A stretch of 64,000 bases of DNA. Origin: Aureimonas mangrovi. GTDB taxonomy: Bacteria > Pseudomonadota > Alphaproteobacteria > Rhizobiales > Rhizobiaceae. The translations under genes were made by a program, and so were the position numbers. The notes beneath the pieces are model-generated. The model ran no database searches and had not been told where the DNA came from. It saw only the letters and a list, made by a program, of their open reading frames with translations. The DNA is taken from contig NZ_CP059692.1 in NCBI RefSeq assembly GCF_014058705.1, positions 3,274,001 to 3,338,000 on the forward strand, read 5' to 3'. Numbering within the stretch: the first letter of the stretch is position 1; every line of letters begins with the position of its first letter. Positions 51,411-61,800 of the stretch are shown here, in pieces.

Positions 51411-52007
51411 ATGGCTCGAAATACCGAAACGACGATCATCAAGAAATATGCGAACCGCCGGCTCTACAACACCGGCACCTCGATGTACGTGACGCTCGAG
51501 AACCTTGCGGCGATGGTGAAGGGAGGCGAGGACTTCACCGTGCAGGACGCCAAGACGGGCGACGACATCACCCATCAGGTTCTAACACAGATCATCTTCG
51601 AGCAGGAGAACAAGGGCGGCCAGAACCTCATGCCGGCCACCTTCCTGCGCCAGCTCATCCGCTTCTACGGCGACCAGATGCAGATGGTCATCCCGGCCTA
51701 TCTTGAGCAGTCGATGGCCGCCCTCTCGCGTGAGCAGGAAAGCTTTCGCGGCGAGGCCAACCCGATGGCGCAGACGACGCGAATGATCGAGGAGCAGGTG
51801 CGCCGCAACACGGAGATGTTTCGCGAGGCGATGGGCATGTTCAATCCGTTCCTCGCCGGTGCCGCGCCCAGCGGAGCGCCAGGCGCCAAGCCCGCACAGC
51901 AATCCGAGGCCCAGGAAGGGTCGAGCGACGATCTGGCGGCTATGCGCCGCGAAATCGCCGAGATGCAGAAGAAGCTCGAGGCGTTGAGCGGGGCCAAAGC
52001 GAAGTAG
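51411..52007 (+). CDS. phaR: PHB synthesis repressor PhaR
   Basis: The 198-residue regulator has the PHB/PHA accumulation DNA-binding domain (IIKKYANRRLYNTGTSMYVTLENLAAMVKGGEDFTVQDAKTGDDITHQVLTQIIFEQE) and the PHB-accumulation helical domain (FLRQLIRFYGDQMQMVIPAYLEQSM). An Ala/Pro/Gln linker and a coiled C-terminus follow. It represses phasin and PHA genes and is released when polymer granules form. Its location opposite phaA-phaB fits the rhizobial layout. Confidence 0.94.
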   Translation: MARNTETTIIKKYANRRLYNTGTSMYVTLENLAAMVKGGEDFTVQDAKTGDDITHQVLTQIIFEQENKGGQNLMPATFLRQLIRFYGDQMQMVIPAYLEQSMAALSREQESFRGEANPMAQTTRMIEEQVRRNTEMFREAMGMFNPFLAGAAPSGAPGAKPAQQSEAQEGSSDDLAAMRREIAEMQKKLEALSGAKAK

Positions 52008-52114
52008 CCAAGGCGCCGCGCGTCATCTCGCGCACCCAAGACTGGCCTGTCAGGCTTTCAGAACCGATCAGGGTTTCCGAGCCGAAGCCGGCACCGGAGA
52101 ACCGGCGCCAAAGA

Positions 52115-52140
52115 AAAAGCCGGGCATCGGCCCGGCTTTT
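52115..52140. terminator. Bidirectional terminator between phaR and rpmF
   Basis: A 7-bp core stem GCCGGGC / GCCCGGC with ATCG loop, flanked by AAAA and TTTT. It serves the convergent genes. Confidence 0.85.
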
Positions 52141-52196
52141 CGATCTCATGCAGGGTCACGGCCCTGTTCGGCCGCGCACCACCGACGGCGACGGTG

Positions 52197-52382
52197 TCAG
52201 CCGTTGTCCTTGACGGCGAAGACCTGCTTGCCGCGGTACATGCCCGTCTTCAGGTCGATGTGGTGCGGGCGGCGCAGCTCGCCGGAGTTCTTGTCCTCGA
52301 CATAGGTCGGGGCGCTCAGCGCGTCGGCCGAACGGCGCATGCCGCGCTTGGAGGGGGTGGTCTTTCGCTTGGGTACGGCCAT
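52197..52382 (-). CDS. rpmF: 50S ribosomal protein L32
   Basis: The 61-residue basic protein [20 protein letters not shown]... is full-length L32 of the zinc-free alphaproteobacterial type (no Cys pair). It is a component of the large ribosomal subunit. It lies 216 bp downstream of mtgA, on the same strand. Confidence 0.97.
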   Translation of the reverse strand: MAVPKRKTTPSKRGMRRSADALSAPTYVEDKNSGELRRPHHIDLKTGMYRGKQVFAVKDNG

Positions 52383-52598
52383 CTTCTAAGCTCCGTGGCG
52401 GCTCTCGGCGCGTGCGCCTTTCCGCCCAATCTCGTTCACATCACCGGGGGCCGGAACTCTTCGTCCGCCACCCCTGCCGCCACGAATGTCGTGAGGACCG
52501 TGACGGGCACGACCGCTCCAGACCACCGAGGCGACGGGAATTCGTGCGTGCCCATAGCAGGATCGCCGCCGCCTGTGAAGAGGGTCGGGCCGTCGAGC

Positions 52599-53279
52599 TC
52601 AAACGTCGAGACACTCGACATAGGCGCCCGAGCCTCGCGCGCGAGCCTGGACGCGGTCGGCGATGCGGGCGAGGCCGGCGGTCGGATTGGCCGGGTCGCG
52701 CGCCAGCGGCGCCGGAAGCGACGCCGCCAGAAGCGCGGCCTGGCGCGCCGAGAGGTCGCTCGCAGGACGGTTGAAGTAGTAGCGTGCGGCGGCCTCGATC
52801 CCGTAGATGCCCGGCCCCCACTCGGCGACGTTCAGATAGATCTCCATCATCCGGCGCTTCGACCAGAGGGCATCGGCATACATCGCCAGCGGCACCTCCA
52901 GCCCCTTGCGGAGATAGGATCGGCCGTTCCACAGGAAGAGGTTTTTCACGGTCTGCATCGGGATGGTGGAGGCGCCGCGACCGCCCGAACCTTCGGCCAG
53001 TGCCTGGTCGATCACGGCGCTGAGCTCGGTCCAGTCGATGCCGTCATGGGCGCAGAACTGGCCGTCCTCCGACATCATCACCGAATGGACGAGGACGGGC
53101 GCGATCCCGTCCAGCGGCACCCATTGCCGGTCGAAGGGCTGGAAGGTGAAATGCTCCGCCAGCATCAGCGTCGAGAGCGGCCGCAAGGCCGGCGAGGCGT
53201 AGATCGGCACGAGCAGAAGCGGAATCGCTGCGAGAACGAGAGCGACGACGACGATCAGGCGCAGGATGCGTCTCAGCAT
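52599..53279 (-). CDS. mtgA: Monofunctional peptidoglycan transglycosylase
   Basis: The 226-residue protein has an N-terminal membrane anchor (LRLIVVVALVLAAIPLLLVPIYA) and a GT51 domain. The catalytic Glu is E71 in MMSEDGQFCAHDGIDW; STIPMQTVKNLFLWNGRSYLRKGLE and MMEIYLNVAEWGPGIYGIEAAARYYF are further signatures. It polymerises lipid II into glycan strands. I start at the ATG at 53279; the longer frame upstream runs antisense through the prenyl synthase gene. Confidence 0.93.
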   Translation of the reverse strand: MLRRILRLIVVVALVLAAIPLLLVPIYASPALRPLSTLMLAEHFTFQPFDRQWVPLDGIAPVLVHSVMMSEDGQFCAHDGIDWTELSAVIDQALAEGSGGRGASTIPMQTVKNLFLWNGRSYLRKGLEVPLAMYADALWSKRRMMEIYLNVAEWGPGIYGIEAAARYYFNRPASDLSARQAALLAASLPAPLARDPANPTAGLARIADRVQARARGSGAYVECLDV

Positions 53280-53447
53280 TCGCTTATCGCTCGCCCCTTC
53301 CCTGCGAGCGGCCCCGCTCGCGCGCCACGGCCCCTCGCCTTGCGTCGCCCTCGTTGTAGAGCATCGACGAAGCGCTCTGCAAACACCCTTGCGGCGCGGC
53401 GTGGATGAGGCCACAGACGGGCCCTTGGTCTTCGAAGGAGCGACGGC

Positions 53448-54356
53448 ATGAGCGAGCGGGCGGCGGCGTTCGAAGCAAGGTTTTCGGCAGCGGCCGGCGA
53501 GACGGAGGCGCGGCTGGCCGCGATCCTCGCCGACGGGTCGCACTTCGTCGAGGGCACGCCCCAGACGCTGCTGGCCGCGATGCGCCACGGGGCGCTCGGC
53601 GGCGGCAAGCGGCTGCGCCCGTTCCTCGTCGCCGAATCGGCGAGCCTCTTCGGTGCGGTCGGCGACGGCCCGGCGCAGATCGGCGCCGCGCTCGAACTCC
53701 TGCACTGCTATTCGCTCGTCCACGACGATCTGCCGGCCATGGACGACGACGACATGCGGCGCGGGCGACCGACCGTCCACAGGGCCTATGACGAGGCGAC
53801 GGCCATCCTGGCGGGCGACGCGCTCCTGACGCTGGCCTTCGCGCTCGTCGCCGATGCGCCGGGCGTGCCACCAGAAAGCCGCGTCGCGCTCGTCGCGGCA
53901 CTCGCGAGTGAGGCGGGCGCGGCCGGCATGGTCGGGGGGCAGGCGCTGGATCTGGCAGCAGAAGCGCGCTCGCTCGACGAGGACGAGATCGCCCGGATGC
54001 AGGCCATGAAGACCGGCGCGCTGCTCACCTTCGCCTGCGAGGCGGGGGCCATCCTCGCCGGCGCGTCGAGCGCGGACCGGGCGCGGCTGCGCCATTTCGG
54101 TCAGGCCATCGGCCTCGCCTTCCAGCTTGCCGACGATCTTCTCGACGAGACGGCGGACGCTGCGACGCTTGGCAAGGCCGCCGGCAAGGACCGCGGGCGC
54201 GGCAAGAAGACCCTACCCGCGCTCCACGGCGTCGACTGGACGCGAGCGCGCCTCGCAGCACTCGTGGCAGAGGCCGAGGCGCTCCTTTCGCCCTTCGGCG
54301 AGCGCGGCGACACTCTGGCCGCCGCCGCTCGCTTTATCGCGAACCGCGATCGCTGA
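53448..54356 (+). CDS. ispA: Farnesyl/geranylgeranyl-type polyprenyl diphosphate synthase
   Basis: The 302-residue trans-prenyltransferase has the first Asp-rich motif VHDDLPAMDDDDMRRGRPTVH (D93, D94, D99) and the second in FQLADDLLDETAD. The two residues before the first motif (Tyr, Ser) suggest a medium-length product such as farnesyl or geranylgeranyl diphosphate. AAGGAG lies seven bases before the ATG. It is divergent from mtgA. Confidence 0.9.
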   Translation: MSERAAAFEARFSAAAGETEARLAAILADGSHFVEGTPQTLLAAMRHGALGGGKRLRPFLVAESASLFGAVGDGPAQIGAALELLHCYSLVHDDLPAMDDDDMRRGRPTVHRAYDEATAILAGDALLTLAFALVADAPGVPPESRVALVAALASEAGAAGMVGGQALDLAAEARSLDEDEIARMQAMKTGALLTFACEAGAILAGASSADRARLRHFGQAIGLAFQLADDLLDETADAATLGKAAGKDRGRGKKTLPALHGVDWTRARLAALVAEAEALLSPFGERGDTLAAAARFIANRDR

Positions 54357-54363
54357 GGCGCGC

Positions 54364-55059
54364 TCAGCGGTTCGTCACGCGGTAGCGCAGCCAGACCGCG
54401 CCCCCTTCGATTACTTCGTGCGAAACGAGTTCGATCGCCTCGACGGGCGCCCGCTCGCCTGCCGCCGTCTCCGATGCGTTGAAAACGCTCGGCGCGCCCT
54501 CCGCCCCGTCGACGGCCGGGGCGATCACGACGCTGATCTCATCGACCAGGCCGGCGCGCAGAAAGGCCCCGTTCGCACCGCCCCCGCCCTCGATCAGAAG
54601 CGTCTCGAGGCCGAGTTCGTGTCCAAGCGTCTCGAGCGCCAGCGCGAGGTCGATTTCCGTCTTTCCGGCGAAGACGTAGGAGACGCCGTCGCTCCGGAGC
54701 CCGGCCAGATGCGCATCCGAAACCGCCTCCGTCAGCACCACGACGATCGGGTCGCCGTCAATGTCGGCGCGTCCCCAGGCGATCTTGCCGTGCGCGTCGA
54801 GGACGATGCCGTAGGCTTCCGCGCCCCTTTTCGCGATGAAGGGCTCGCGCGCGAAGGTCTGTTCGCTCGCCTGCGGGTAGCTCTCGCCCTTGGCGAACTC
54901 CTGCCCGGTCGTGCGTCCGACGATCCACGAGCCTCCACCCAGGCGGTCGTGCACGCCCTCGAACAGCGCGCCCATGTCGATGCCACGCGGGCTCCAGCGG
55001 CTGCCGAGCGTGCGCCCGTCGATCGAGGATACCATGTGGCAAATCGAGTTCGGTCGCAT
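54364..55059 (-). CDS. RibD C-terminal/dihydrofolate-reductase-like protein
   Basis: The 231-residue protein has the RibD reductase-domain pattern: ICHMVSSIDGRTLGSRWSPRG at the N-terminus, SWIVGRTTGQEF, and the NADPH-binding LLIEGGGGANGAF. It lacks the deaminase domain, so it is a stand-alone reductase rather than full RibD. The start is uncertain: ATG at 55059 has AAGGA nine bases upstream, while 55068 and 55080 are in-frame alternatives. It ends 7 bp from the convergent prenyl synthase gene. Confidence 0.85.
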   Translation of the reverse strand: MRPNSICHMVSSIDGRTLGSRWSPRGIDMGALFEGVHDRLGGGSWIVGRTTGQEFAKGESYPQASEQTFAREPFIAKRGAEAYGIVLDAHGKIAWGRADIDGDPIVVVLTEAVSDAHLAGLRSDGVSYVFAGKTEIDLALALETLGHELGLETLLIEGGGGANGAFLRAGLVDEISVVIAPAVDGAEGAPSVFNASETAAGERAPVEAIELVSHEVIEGGAVWLRYRVTNR

Positions 55060-55219
55060 CGTCGGCATTCCTTCGTCCATTGCCTTGCTCGCCTCGACGG
55101 CGGGTCGGAGCGCTACAGCTAAGCTGGAACCGGCCTTCGGCAAGCGGGCGCAAGGAACGCTTTGCATCCGCGCGCGATGGCGCTATGGGGAACCGAACCC
55201 ACCGGTACGGACCAACCCC

Positions 55220-56191
55220 ATGCTCGACGCGCTAGGCCGCTTCTCCGCCTTCATCGGCAGAACTTTCGCCCTCTGGAGCTTGCTCTTCGCGGTCGCTGCC
55301 TTTCTCGTGCCCGCTCCCTTCACCGGGCTCGCCGGCTGGATCGTGCCGCTGCTCGGCATCATCATGTTCGGCATGGGCCTGACGATCTCGACCGACGATC
55401 TGCGCCAGGTCGTCAAGCGGCCGGGCGACGTCGCCATCGGCATCGCCTGCCAGTTCACGATCATGCCGCTCGTCGCCGTTCTCCTGACGATGGTCGTGCC
55501 GATGTCCCCGGAGGTCGCGGCGGGCGTCATCCTCGTCGGCTGCTGCCCCGGCGGCACCTCGTCCAACGTCATGACCTATCTCGCCAAGGGCGACGTCGCT
55601 CTCTCGGTCGCCTGCACCAGCGTGACGACGCTGCTGGCGCCGCTCGTCACGCCCTTCCTCGTCTGGCTCTTCGCCAGCCAGTATCTGCCGGTGGACGCCG
55701 GCGCGATGTTCCTCTCCATCCTGCAGGTGGTGCTCCTGCCGATCGCCGCCGGCCTCCTGGTGCAGAGGATCGTGCCGCGCGCGGTGCGCGCCGCCCTGCC
55801 CATGCTGCCCCTCGTCTCGGTCGCGGGCATCGTCCTCATCATCGCGGCGGTCGTTTCGGTGAACCAGGAACGGATCGCGACGACCGGCCTCCTGATCTTC
55901 GCGGTCGTCGCCGCGCACAACCTCTTCGGCCTCGCGCTGGGCTTCTTCGCCGCGCGCCAGCTCGGCCTGCCGCTGGCCAAGGCGAAGACGATCAGTCTCG
56001 AAACGGGCCTGCAGAACTCGGGGCTCGGCGCAGCGCTCGCGGCAGCGCATTTCTCGCCGCTCGCGGCCGTTCCGTCCGCCATCTTCTCCGTCTGGCACAA
56101 CATCTCCGGGGCGCTGGCCGCCAACTGGATGGCCACGAAGACCGACGGCTCGGAGCGTCCGGTGCAGCCCGCGCCGCCCGTCAGTTCCTGA
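55220..56191 (+). CDS. Bile acid:sodium symporter (BASS) family transporter
   Basis: The 323-residue protein has about nine or ten spans. The BASS signatures are MFGMGLTISTDDLRQVVKRPGDV and GVILVGCCPGGTSSNVMTYLAKGDVALSV, with the discontinuous-helix ETGLQNSGLGAALA near the end. Bacterial relatives move bile acids, pantothenate or ketopantoate with sodium. Its 3' end overlaps the convergent lytic transglycosylase gene by 11 bp. The longer upstream frame is antisense to the RibD-like gene and not used. Confidence 0.9.
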   Translation: MLDALGRFSAFIGRTFALWSLLFAVAAFLVPAPFTGLAGWIVPLLGIIMFGMGLTISTDDLRQVVKRPGDVAIGIACQFTIMPLVAVLLTMVVPMSPEVAAGVILVGCCPGGTSSNVMTYLAKGDVALSVACTSVTTLLAPLVTPFLVWLFASQYLPVDAGAMFLSILQVVLLPIAAGLLVQRIVPRAVRAALPMLPLVSVAGIVLIIAAVVSVNQERIATTGLLIFAVVAAHNLFGLALGFFAARQLGLPLAKAKTISLETGLQNSGLGAALAAAHFSPLAAVPSAIFSVWHNISGALAANWMATKTDGSERPVQPAPPVSS

Positions 56192-57029
56192 TCACGACGC
56201 AGGAGCCGCCCGCCGAGCGCAGGCGCGTGCAGACGCTCTCGGCCTCTCCGCGCGTCTGCGCCCCGACGCGTACCGCGCTAATGCGGCGCGGCCCGGAGAT
56301 CGGGCGCGTGCGCATCACGATCGGATCGACGCCGCCGAGGATGCCCGGATAGGCGTCCTGGAGCTTGCGGTACATGCGCATGGCGATCGCCTCGTTGACG
56401 TGGCCCGCGACCTGCGCGCCCCAAGGCTGCATCGGTGCCGATTCGGCGCTGGCGAACACGGCCCGCGTCTCCATGATCGGCAGGCGCCGGCAGCTCTCGT
56501 CGAAGGGCCGCTCGGCATCCAGAGGCTTCACAGCCGCCTCGCGGATCTCCTCGCGGAACCATGAGGCCGGCTGCGCGGTGATCGAATAGACGTAGTCCTC
56601 GGTCTCGTAGGGAAGGCGCCCGCCGCTCGTCATCCAGCGCTTCACGCGGTTGATGCCGCCGTTGTAGGCCGCCGCCGCGAGCCCCCAGGAGCCGAGCTCA
56701 GTGCGCAGATCGCGCAGATAGAGCGCCGAGTGGCGGATCGCCTCGTTCTTGTCGAAGGGGTCGGCGAGCCCGCGCTCGGCCGCCGTGTAGGGCATGAACT
56801 GGGCAATGCCCTGCGCACCGACGGGCGAGCGCGCGCCCTCGTCGAAGCGGCTTTCCTTCCAGATCAGCCGGGCGAAGAAGTCCGGCGACATGCCGGTCGC
56901 CGCCGCGTTCTGCGCGATGAGGTCGCAGATCGCGCCAACGCGCGGGTCCGCTTCGGGCTCCTGCGCGCGCGCGGCAAAGCAGGCGATGAGGAGCGCGGCG
57001 GCCGCGATGCCGGCGCGCCATGCGCTCAT
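56181..57029 (-). CDS. Soluble lytic murein transglycosylase (SLT family)
   Basis: The 282-residue protein has a signal peptide ending CFAARAQ (~23). The SLT domain has the catalytic Glu at E59 in [29 protein letters not shown], with [14 protein letters not shown] typical of the fold. The C-terminal part (residues ~200-282) has a short SPOR-like or disulfide-linked tail with several Cys. It cleaves peptidoglycan glycan strands. Its start overlaps the ispG stop as ATGA. Confidence 0.92.
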   Translation of the reverse strand: MSAWRAGIAAAALLIACFAARAQEPEADPRVGAICDLIAQNAAATGMSPDFFARLIWKESRFDEGARSPVGAQGIAQFMPYTAAERGLADPFDKNEAIRHSALYLRDLRTELGSWGLAAAAYNGGINRVKRWMTSGGRLPYETEDYVYSITAQPASWFREEIREAAVKPLDAERPFDESCRRLPIMETRAVFASAESAPMQPWGAQVAGHVNEAIAMRMYRKLQDAYPGILGGVDPIVMRTRPISGPRRISAVRVGAQTRGEAESVCTRLRSAGGSCVVIRN

Positions 57030-58291
57030 TCGGCGGCGTCGCGCCGGCCGAAGCGGCGTTCGATGTAGTCCGCCACCATCACGCGGAAATCCTCGGCGAT
57101 GTTGGCGCCGCGAAGCGTCGCAACCTTCTGCCCGTCGACATAGACCGGGGCGGAGGGCGTCTCGGCCGTGCCGGGCAGCGAGATGCCGATATCGGCGTGC
57201 TTGGATTCGCCCGGTCCGTTGACGATGCAGCCCATCACAGCGACGGACAGCGCCTCGACGCCCGGATAGCGCTCGCGCCATTCCGGCATCGCCGCGCGGA
57301 TGTCCGACTGGATCGTCTCGGCCAGTTCCTGGAAGAGCGTCGAGGTGGTGCGCCCGCAGCCGGGGCACGCCGCGACGATCGGGATGAACTGCCGGAAGCC
57401 CATCGTCTGCAGGATCTCCTGCGCGACCTGCACTTCCTTCGTCCGGTCGCCGCCGGGCTCGGGCGTCAAGGAGACGCGGATCGTGTCGCCGATGCCCTCC
57501 TGGAGGAGAATGCCCAGCGAGGCCGCCGAGGCGACGATGCCCTTCGAGCCCATGCCCGCTTCGGTCAGGCCGAGATGGATCGCGTGGTCCGTGCGGCGCG
57601 ACAGATCGCGATAGACCGCGATGAGGTCCTGAACGTTGGAGACCTTCGCCGAGAGGATGATCTTCTCGCGCGCAAGGCCCGTCTCTTCGGCGAGTTCGGC
57701 CGAATAGAGCGCTGAACGGATGATCGCCTCGCGCATCACCGCGCGCGCCGGCAGGGGCGCCGCGCTCTGCGAGTTCTCGTCCATCAGCCGCGTCAGGAGT
57801 TCCTGGTCGAGCGAGCCCCAGTTGACGCCGATGCGCACCGGCTTGTCGTAGCGGATCGCCGTCTCGACGATCTGCACGAACTGGCGATCCTTCTTGTCCT
57901 TGAAGCCCACATTGCCCGGATTGATCCGATATTTGGCCAGCGCCTGCGCGCAGGCCGGGTAATCGGCGAGGAGCTTATGGCCTATATAGTGGAAGTCACC
58001 CACCAGCGGCACGTCGAGGCCAAGGCGTTCCAGACGTTCGCGGATGCGCGGAACGGCCGCGGCCGATTCCTCGCGGTCCACTGTGATGCGCACGATCTCC
58101 GACCCTGCCTTGGCGAGCTGGGCCACCTGCGCGACCGTGGCGTCCACGTCGGCGGTATCCGTGTTGGTCATCGACTGGACGACGACCGGTGCGCCGCCGC
58201 CCACCATCACGCCGCCGACGCTGACGCCGACCGTCGAGCGGCGCGGCAGGGGGTCTGCGATCACGGGATCGAACGGGGTCTCGGCGTTCAT
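57026..58291 (-). CDS. ispG: 4-hydroxy-3-methylbut-2-enyl diphosphate synthase
   Basis: The 421-residue iron-sulfur enzyme has the TIM-barrel part ([45 protein letters not shown]) and the Fe-S domain cysteines CPGCGRTT and [10 protein letters not shown]. It makes HMBPP in the MEP isoprenoid pathway. It overlaps the lytic transglycosylase by 4 bp, a frequent pairing in Hyphomicrobiales. Confidence 0.95.
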   Translation of the reverse strand: MNAETPFDPVIADPLPRRSTVGVSVGGVMVGGGAPVVVQSMTNTDTADVDATVAQVAQLAKAGSEIVRITVDREESAAAVPRIRERLERLGLDVPLVGDFHYIGHKLLADYPACAQALAKYRINPGNVGFKDKKDRQFVQIVETAIRYDKPVRIGVNWGSLDQELLTRLMDENSQSAAPLPARAVMREAIIRSALYSAELAEETGLAREKIILSAKVSNVQDLIAVYRDLSRRTDHAIHLGLTEAGMGSKGIVASAASLGILLQEGIGDTIRVSLTPEPGGDRTKEVQVAQEILQTMGFRQFIPIVAACPGCGRTTSTLFQELAETIQSDIRAAMPEWRERYPGVEALSVAVMGCIVNGPGESKHADIGISLPGTAETPSAPVYVDGQKVATLRGANIAEDFRVMVADYIERRFGRRDAAE

Positions 58292-58446
58292 CGGCTCATG
58301 TCCGGCTTGCGGGGGCTTGGCATCGAGTTGAGCGCTCGCGCGCCTGTTGTCAAATAAGGCCGCGATCTTTGCGGAAGAATGACGGTGGCTTGATCGGCTT
58401 CGCACCGCCCTTCTATCAAGGGGCGCGATCGCTACGGAGACCACTG

Positions 58447-58605
58447 ATGACGCTCGGCGCCACCCTGACGCTTCTTTCGCTGGCCGCGCTCGTCGCGGTG
58501 CTGCCCTTCTGGCCGTGGTCGCGCGAATGGGATTATCGCCCGGCGATCATGCTGGCTGTGTTCTGCACGTTCATCGTGGTTCTCTGGGCGGTCTTCATCA
58601 TCTGA
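58447..58605 (+). CDS. Small two-helix membrane protein (DUF3309-like)
   Basis: The 52-residue protein has two membrane helices separated by a short loop [16 protein letters not shown]. Its layout matches the DUF3309 protein 85 bp downstream (loop PSWGHSRNWGYGPSG). The homology is at the level of loop residues P-x-W-x-x-S-R-x-W-x-Y-x-P. CGGAGACC lies upstream of the ATG at 58447. Function unknown. Confidence 0.7.
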   Translation: MTLGATLTLLSLAALVAVLPFWPWSREWDYRPAIMLAVFCTFIVVLWAVFII

Positions 58606-58615
58606 GGAGGCTGTG

Positions 58616-58641
58616 GGAACCCGTTCGGCTCCTCACAGGTT
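58616..58641 (+). promoter_or_regulatory. EcfG/RpoE2-type promoter for the DUF3309 gene
   Basis: GGAAC (58616-58620) is followed by 17 bases and GGTT (58638-58641), i.e. GGAAC-N19-TT. It ends 48 bp before the GTG at 58690. Confidence 0.55.
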
Positions 58642-58689
58642 CACCGGCCGAAGGACACAAAGAAGTCTCATTTGGCTGGAGTTCGCCCC

Positions 58690-58842
58690 GTGAACATCAT
58701 CATCGTCATTATCCTCGTCCTACTCCTCGTCGGCGCCCTGCCCTCATGGGGCCACTCGCGCAACTGGGGCTACGGGCCGAGCGGTATCCTCGGCATTATC
58801 CTGATCGTCGTTCTCGTCCTTCTCTTGACGGGACGGATCTGA
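58690..58842 (+). CDS. DUF3309-family microprotein (50 aa)
   Basis: The 50-residue protein starts with GTG: MNIIIVIILVLLLVGALPSW, then GHSRNWGYGPSG, then a second hydrophobic helix ending in LLLTGRI. This is the full DUF3309 pattern (two helices with a WP-HSR-WGYGPSG loop). It is too short for many ORF callers. It is preceded by an EcfG-like promoter and followed by a terminator. A small membrane protein of the stress envelope is likely. Confidence 0.82.
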   Translation: MNIIIVIILVLLLVGALPSWGHSRNWGYGPSGILGIILIVVLVLLLTGRI

Positions 58843-58850
58843 CGCGAGGA

Positions 58851-58880
58851 GCCGGGGCGCGGATGCGCGCGCCCCGGCCC
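58851..58880. terminator. Terminator between the DUF3309 gene and pyc
   Basis: An 11-bp perfect stem GCCGGGGCGCG / CGCGCCCCGGC with a GATGCG loop, then CCTT. It serves the two convergent genes. Confidence 0.75.
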
Positions 58881-58885
58881 TTCCG

Positions 58886-61800
58886 TCATACCTGATAGGT
58901 GAAGAGGAGGTCCTTGGCATCGATCTGATCGCCGGCCTTCACGAAGACGGCCTCGATCGTGCCGTCACGTTCGGCGTGGAGCGCGGCTTCCATCTTCATC
59001 GCCTCGATCGAGAGGATCACGTCGCCGGTCTTCACCGCTTGCCCCACCGCCACCGCCAGCGTCGAGACCACGCCCGGCATCGGCGCACCGATCTGGGCGG
59101 CATTGCCGGGCTCGGCCTTGGCGCGCGCGGCAGAACCGTTGCCTGCGGAGCGATCCGGCACCTTCACGCGGCGCGGCTGACCGTTCAGCTCGAAGAACAC
59201 CGTCTTCTTGCCCTTTTCGTCCGTATCTGCCGTGCCGAGGCACCGGATGACGAGCGTCTTGCCGCGCTCCAGATCGACCAGGATCTCCTCCTCCGTCTCG
59301 ATGCCGTAGAAGTAGTTCGGCGTCGGCAATGTGGAGACCGGGCCGTAGAGATCGGCCGCCGCCGCGTAGTCGACGAAGACCTTGGGGTACATCAGGTATG
59401 AGGCGAACTCGGCGTCGGTGATTTCGCGGCCGACCTTCTCCTGCGCCGCCGCCCGCTCGGCACCGAGATCAGCGTCGGGGATCAGCGAGCCCGGCCGCAC
59501 CGTGATCGGCGCATCGCCCTTCAACGCCTTCTTCTGCAGACCTTCCGGCCAACCGCCGGCCGGCTGGCCGAGATCGCCTCGCAGCATGGCGACGACGCTT
59601 TCCGGGAAGGCGATCTCGCGCGCCGGGTTCTCGACATCGGCGACCGTGAGGTCCTGCGCGACCATGGTCAGCGCCATATCGCCGACGACCTTGGAGGACG
59701 GCGTAACCTTGACGATGTCGCCAAACATGGCGTTGGCCGCCGCATAGGTCTTGGCGACCTCGTGCCAGCGCGTCTCCAGTCCCAGCGAGCGCGCCTGCTC
59801 CTTGAGATTGGTGAACTGGCCGCCCGGCATCTCGTGGAGGTAGACTTCGGAGGCCGGACCTTTCAGATCGCTCTCGAAAGCGGCGTACTGGGTGCGCACC
59901 GCCTCCCAGTAGAAGGAAATCCGGCGGATCGCGTCGGCCGAAAGGCCGGGGTCGCGCTCCGTGCCCTTCAGCGCCTCGCAGATCGAGCCGAGGCAGGGCT
60001 GCGAGGTGTTGCCGGAGATCGAATCCATCGCCGCGTCCACGGCGTCGACGCCCGCCTCCACGGCTGCCAGAACCGTCGCAGCCGAAATGCCGGAAGTGTC
60101 GTGCGTGTGCAGGTGGATCGGCAGACCCACCTCCTCGCGCAGCGTCTTGACGAGCGTGCGGGCGGCGGCCGGCTTCAGAAGCCCCGCCATGTCCTTGATG
60201 CCGAGGATGTGGGCGCCCGAGGCCTCCACCTCCTTGGCGAGCGCGACATAGTATTTGAGATCGTATTTCGGGCGGGCGCTGTCGAAGAGGTCCGCCGTGT
60301 AGCAGACTGCGCCCTCGCAGAGCTTGCCCGATTCCACGACCGCGTCGATGGAAACCCGCATGTTCTCCACCCAGTTCAGGCAGTCGAACACCCGGAATAG
60401 ATCGACGCCGCCCCTGGCGGCCTCGGCAACGAAGCGCCGGACCACATTGTCCGGATAGTTTGTGTAGCCGACGCCGTTCGAGCCGCGCAGCAGCATCTGC
60501 GTCAAAAGGTTCGGCGCGCGCTCGCGGATGAGCGCCAGGCGCTCCCACGGGTCCTCGGTGAGGAAGCGCATGGAGACGTCGAAGGTCGCCCCGCCCCAGC
60601 ATTCGAGCGAAAGAAGCTGCGGCAGACCGCGCGCATAGGCCTCGGCGACGCCGACGATGTCGTGCGTGCGCATGCGCGTCGCCAGCAGGGACTGGTGCCC
60701 GTCGCGCATCGTCGTGTCGGTGACGAGAACCTCTTTCTGCGCGCGCATCCAGTCGGCAAAGCCCTTGGCGCCCAGCGCCTCAAGCCGCTGGCGCGAGCCG
60801 TCGCGGATCTGGCCGTCGAAGATCGGCGCCACGGGCCGACGCGCGTCGGCAGGCGGGCGCGGGCGGTTCTTCGTCTCCGGATGGCCGTTGACGGTGACGT
60901 CCGCCAGATAGGTCAGGAGTTTCGTCGCCCGGTCGCGACGGCGCACCTGCGCGAAGAGCTCGGGCGTCTCGTCGATGAACTTCGTCGTGTAGGAAAGGTC
61001 GCGGAACTTCTCGTGGCGGATGATCGCCTCGAGGAAGGTGAGGTTGGTCGCCACCCCGCGGATGCGGAACTCGCGCAGCGCCCGGTCCATGCGCATGACC
61101 GCTTCCTCGGCGCTCGGCGCCCAGGCCGTCACCTTCTCCAGGAGCGGGTCGTAGAAGCGGGTGATGACCGCGCCCGAATAGGCCGTACCACCGTCGAGCC
61201 GGATGCCGAAGCCCGTTGCGCCGCGATAGGCGGTGATGCGGCCATAATCCGGGATGAAGTTGTGCTCGGGGTCCTCGGTGGTGATGCGGCACTGCAGGGC
61301 ATGCCCGTTGAGCTTGATGTCGCCCTGCGCGGGAACGCCGCTCTCCGGCGTGCCGATCGCCGCGCCGTCGAGGATGTGGATCTGCGCCTTGACGATGTCG
61401 ATGCCCGTCACCTCCTCGGTGACGGTGTGCTCGACCTGGATGCGCGGATTGACTTCGATGAAGTAGAAGGCGCCGCTTTCGGCATCCATCAGGAACTCGA
61501 CGGTGCCGGCGCCGATGTAGTCTGTGGCGCGCGCGATCTTCAGCGCGTGGCCAGAAAGCTCCGCGCGGCGCGCGTCGTCCAGATACGGCGCCGGCGCGCG
61601 CTCCACGACCTTCTGGTTGCGGCGCTGGATCGAGCAGTCCCGTTCGAAGAGATGGACGACGTTGCCGTGCGTGTCGCCGAGCACCTGCACCTCGACATGC
61701 CGTGCCTTCTCGACGAGCTTTTCGAGGTAGACCTCGTCCTTGCCGAAGGCGGCCTTCGCCTCGCGCTTGCCTTCCGTCACCTCGCGGGCGAGGTCCTCCG

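Noticed and set aside
52194-53408. 404-codon plus-strand ORF over rpmF and mtgA
   Set aside because: It is antisense to two well-supported genes and compositionally shadow-like.
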